Source: Rheum nobile
Lineage: Eukaryota > Streptophyta > Magnoliopsida > Caryophyllales > Polygonaceae
Assembly: GCA_027886185.1 (NCBI GenBank)
Contig: WOAB01000563.1
Span: 4,340,001-4,404,000 of the forward strand
Reading direction: 5' to 3'
Length of the DNA: 64,000 bases
Part shown: positions 62,442-64,000 of the stretch, one piece after another
Position numbering within the stretch: the first letter of the stretch is position 1
Layout: the number at the start of each line of letters is the position of its first letter
The notes under the pieces: generated by a model
The model's database searches: none
What the model saw: only the letters and a program-made list of their open reading frames with translations
Told to the model about the DNA's origin: nothing
Position numbers and translations under genes: made by a program

Positions 62442-64000
62442 GCTGCATACCGCGCGAGCCCGGAGGAGACCAAGGAATTGCAGCATCAAGTGCAAAAGTT
62501 GATGGATAAGGGCCACGTCCGCGATAGGTTAAGCCCCTGCACAGTACCGGTCATTCTAGTGCCTAAGAAGGACGATAGTTGGCGCATGTGTGTTGATTGT
62601 CGGGCAATAAACCAAATTACAGTGAAGTATCGACACCCTATTCCTAGACTTGATGATATGCTTGATGAATTGCATGGTGCTACTTTATTTTCTAAAATTG
62701 ACCTTAAGAGTGGTTATCATCAAATTAGGATGCATGAGGGTGATGAGTGGAAAACTACTTTTAAGACTAAGTATGGCCTTTATGAGTGGTTGGTTATGCC
62801 TTTTGGTTTGACCAATGCTCCTAGCACTTTTATGAGATTGATGAATCATGTTTTGAGGGCTTACTTAGGCAAATTTGTAGTTGTCTACTTCGATGATATC
62901 CTTGTTTATATCAGGTCGTTAGATGAGCATGTTGAGCACCTTAGGAAGGTCTTAGAGTGTCTTAGGAATGAGAAACTCTATGCTAACCTTGGTAAATGTT
63001 CTTTTTGCTCGGATTATACTATTTTCCTTGGTTTTGTTGTAAGCAAGCATGGGCTGAAAGTCGACCAAGAGAAGGTCCGCGCCATACAAGAATGGCCACG
63101 TCCCACAACTCCAACCATGGTTCGGTCATTCCTGGGCTTGGCTGGCTTCTACCGCAGATTTGTGCGTGATTTTTCCACCCTTGCAGCCCCATTACATGAG
63201 CTTACAAAGAAGGCTGTGTCAATTGAGTGGACGAACGCACACGAGACTGCATTCACCACCTTGAAGGACCGGTTGTGCAACGCTCCTTTGCTGAAGTTAC
63301 CGGACTTCTCCAAGACCTTTGAGATAGAGTGTGATGCCTCTCATCATGGAATTGGAGGAGTCTTGCTGCAAGATAGGTGTCCCATTGCTTACTTTAGCGA
63401 GAAGCTCACAGGCGCCCAACTCAACTACCCAACTTATGACAAGGAGATTTTTGCTCTTATTCGGGTGTTGAAGACTTGGCAACACTATCTCTGTCCTAAG
63501 GAGTTTGTCATTCACTCAGACCATGAGGCATTGAAGTACTTGAAGAGCCAGTATACCCTCAACAGACGCCATGCACGATGGGTGGAGTTCATGGAGACCT
63601 TCCCCTATGTGGTCAAATACAAGAAAGGTAAGGAGAATGTGGTTGCTGATGCCCTTTCTCGCAGGTATGTGTTACTTACTCATCTTGATGCTTCTATCTT
63701 AGGTTTCTCCTTGATTAGAGATGTGTATATACATGATGATGACTTTGCTATAATTTTTAAAACATGCATGGAAAAAGGAGAGTCTAATGGATTCTATGTT
63801 GATAATGACTACCTATTTAAGGTCGGGAAACTATGTATCCCAAAAACGTCTATACGTAGGTTGCTAATTCAAGAAGCTCATGAAGGTAGAGGACATTTTG
63901 GTATTCCTAAGACTTTGGCTGCATTAAAGGAACAATTCTTTTGGCCTAAAATGTTGCATCATGTTACACGTTTTTGGAAGGCTTGTGTTACTTGTGTGCA
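62442..64000 (+). CDS. G chromovirus RT, RNase H and start of integrase (partial, runs off window)
   Basis: Open in one frame for about 519 codons to the window edge. RT: AAYRASPEETKELQHQVQKL, VPKKDDSWRMCVDCRAINQI, LFSKIDLKSGYHQIRM, MPFGLTNAPSTFMRLMN and the catalytic VVVYFDDILVYIRS. Connection: FLGLAGFYRRFVRDFSTLAA. RNase H: FEIECDASHHGIGGVLLQD, PTYDKEIFALIRVLKTWQHY and GKENVVADALSRR. The integrase zinc-binding domain starts with HEGRGHFGIPKTLAALKEQF, with Cys residues at the very end. Chromovirus-type order. All RT catalytic Asp are present. The frame is joined to protease upstream and separated only by the TGA. Confidence 0.92.

Overview
The window is plant nuclear DNA, almost certainly from an angiosperm and probably a eudicot (inference). 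It is made almost entirely of LTR retrotransposons nested in one another, with plant-type tRNA primer sites and one broken plant phosphate-transporter gene. I see no intact host gene, no rRNA and no CRISPR array. Element names (A, B, N, E, F, C, D, H, I, J, K, G) are mine.

Layout. 1-19932 is a minus-strand Ty1/copia element (A) whose gag holds two insertions. N (459-7264) is an Athila-like Ty3/gypsy element that encodes only gag-protease. B (7986-18615) is a copia element of the same family as A, with gag, pol and an extra ORF downstream of pol. A appears to sit in the leader of an older Athila-like element whose 5' LTR (E, 19970-31038) is itself split by the chromovirus F (21016-30626, TSD CCACC). 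31670-43169 is C, a Tat-lineage gypsy element on the minus strand with decayed gag-pol. It has an intact-looking three-exon gene on the opposite strand and tandem repeats between pol and the 3' LTR. From 43170 to 54645 a PHT1 phosphate-transporter pseudogene is cut up by a solo LTR (H), by the Tat element D (43446-52759) inside H, and by a small solo LTR near its 3' end. D also has an antisense spliced ORF. 55450-58189 is I, a short deletion derivative of the D family with a perfect TSD. 58748-60250 is a truncated copia (J). From about 60250 to the window end is a plus-strand chromovirus (K/G) whose RT-RNase H-integrase frame runs off the window.

How the parts relate. The autonomous-type elements carry the usual gag, protease, RT, RNase H and integrase domains in lineage-typical order, but all have stops, frameshifts or deletions. 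N and I keep cis-acting parts (LTRs, PBS, PPT) and gag but lack polymerase, so they would need enzymes in trans. Four elements from different lineages (N, E, F, G) carry arrays of short GC-rich inverted repeats. The arms are 6-7 nt around a 2-3 nt spacer that reads AC, CC or CCC on the element's sense strand. In three of them the array lies just upstream of an AT-rich stretch and a TATTTAA box. In N the same module is also translated in frame inside gag. This shared module, the antisense spliced genes of C and D, and a 170-bp duplication abutting both ends of D are the main points for follow-up.
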